A stretch of 6,241 nucleotides of DNA from an uncultured Amaricoccus sp. (GTDB lineage: Bacteria; Pseudomonadota; Alphaproteobacteria; Rhodobacterales; Rhodobacteraceae), in NCBI RefSeq assembly GCF_937891315.1, contig NZ_CALAGI010000010.1, forward strand, positions 1 through 6,241, written 5' to 3'. The notes under the pieces were generated by a model that was given only the letters and a program-made list of their open reading frames with translations, did not search any database and was not told where the DNA came from. A program made the position numbers and the translations under genes. Below are positions 5,976-6,241 of the stretch, piece by piece. Each line of letters begins with the position of its first letter. Positions within the stretch are counted from its first letter, which is position 1.

Positions 5976-6239
5976 CGTGGCCGCCCCGACGCCGTTGACG
6001 AAGCCCGTCAGCAGCGCGTTGGGCTCGAAGTGCAGGATCGAGATGTCGCCGACGCCCGCGGTGTCGCGCGAGCCGACGTACACGAAGCGGCCGATCGGAT
6101 CGCTCGCGATCGACACCGGGTTCGCGCCCACCGGACGCGTGACGATCGGCGTCAGCGAGCCGTCGAGCTCCGACAGCTCGCACAGGGTCACCTGACCCGT
6201 CGCCGCCGAGGCCGCGAGCAGGTAGCGGCCGTCGGGCAG
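5958..6239 (-). CDS. Beta-propeller protein fragment (YncE / lactonase-like), truncated at both ends
   Basis: On the minus strand the frame enters from the right edge reading LPDGRYLLAASAATGQVTL, then SELDGSLTPI and GANPVSIASDPIGRFVYVGS. It goes on through DISILHFEPNALLTGF to VGAATAGNHPV. The repeated 'DGRYLLAAS' / 'IGRFVYVGS' strands, each after a 'xNPVSIASDP'-type turn, are the hallmark of propeller blades in the YncE / 6-phosphogluconolactonase-like fold. About one and a half to two blades are visible. Third codon positions are nearly all G or C in this frame up to the breakpoint. After GNHPV (5958) the next blade should start, but the frame instead runs into the antisense of the phage gene. 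Its substrate and role cannot be told. It has no evident link with the phage genes and looks like a bacterial chromosomal gene. The in-frame GTG at 6191 is internal to a blade, so it is not a believable start. Confidence 0.6.
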
Positions 6240-6241
6240 GA

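Noticed and set aside
5975..6241. Continuation of the plus-strand NWW protein to the right edge
   Set aside because: The frame is open but its translation is dominated by R, D, Q and V in a shadow pattern, and the minus strand over the same bases gives clear propeller blades.

Overview
The window is high-GC DNA (clearly above 60% by eye) carrying the internal-virion, or DNA-ejection, gene block of a short-tailed (podovirus-type) phage or prophage. The gene order resembles the T7 gp12-gp13-gp14-(gp15/gp16) block. The GC content and protein style suggest a phage of an alphaproteobacterium or similar high-GC proteobacterium. That host guess is inference; no host marker is present. There is no tRNA, rRNA, CRISPR array or insertion sequence, and no promoter or terminator that I can support.

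Layout of the plus strand. 1-972: C-terminal 323 residues of a tail nozzle / packaged-DNA stabilisation protein (T7 gp12 / P22 gp10 type), open at the left edge. 969-1436: gp13-like GNAT-fold acyltransferase-type protein. 1436-1897: 153-residue helical protein of unknown function with a DDIAD motif. 1897-2826: 309-residue helical protein, probably an ejection or internal virion protein. 2823-3380: HNH endonuclease with an AP2 DNA-binding domain, apparently a homing-type insertion. 3380-4102: gp14-like internal virion protein. 4102-5517: virion-associated lytic transglycosylase-like protein. 5514 to about 5960: N-terminal part of a further large structural protein with NWW repeats, starting at GTG.

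All seven junctions are four- or five-base stop/start overlaps (ATGA, TGATG or GTGA), so the block is one polycistronic, translationally coupled unit with no intergenic DNA. The endonuclease gene respects this coupling on both sides. Its left boundary lies in a stretch of only 30% GC over 30 bases, and the ribosome binding site of the next phage gene lies inside its last codons.

At about 5950-5975 the coding signal switches strand. To the right the plus-strand reading becomes an arginine-rich shadow, while the minus strand reads as a beta-propeller (YncE/lactonase-like) protein that enters from the right edge and is cut off at the same place. Two truncated genes facing each other with nothing between them indicate a rearrangement breakpoint or a chimeric assembly join, not a normal gene boundary.

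Working model (inference): the nozzle protein closes the portal and tail. The internal proteins are ejected first, the transglycosylase-like protein opens peptidoglycan, and the gp14-like and larger proteins form the channel across the envelope. The endonuclease is a passenger. I found no convincing new defence or regulatory system. The items most worth a second look are the breakpoint, the way the endonuclease is fitted in, and the DDIAD protein.
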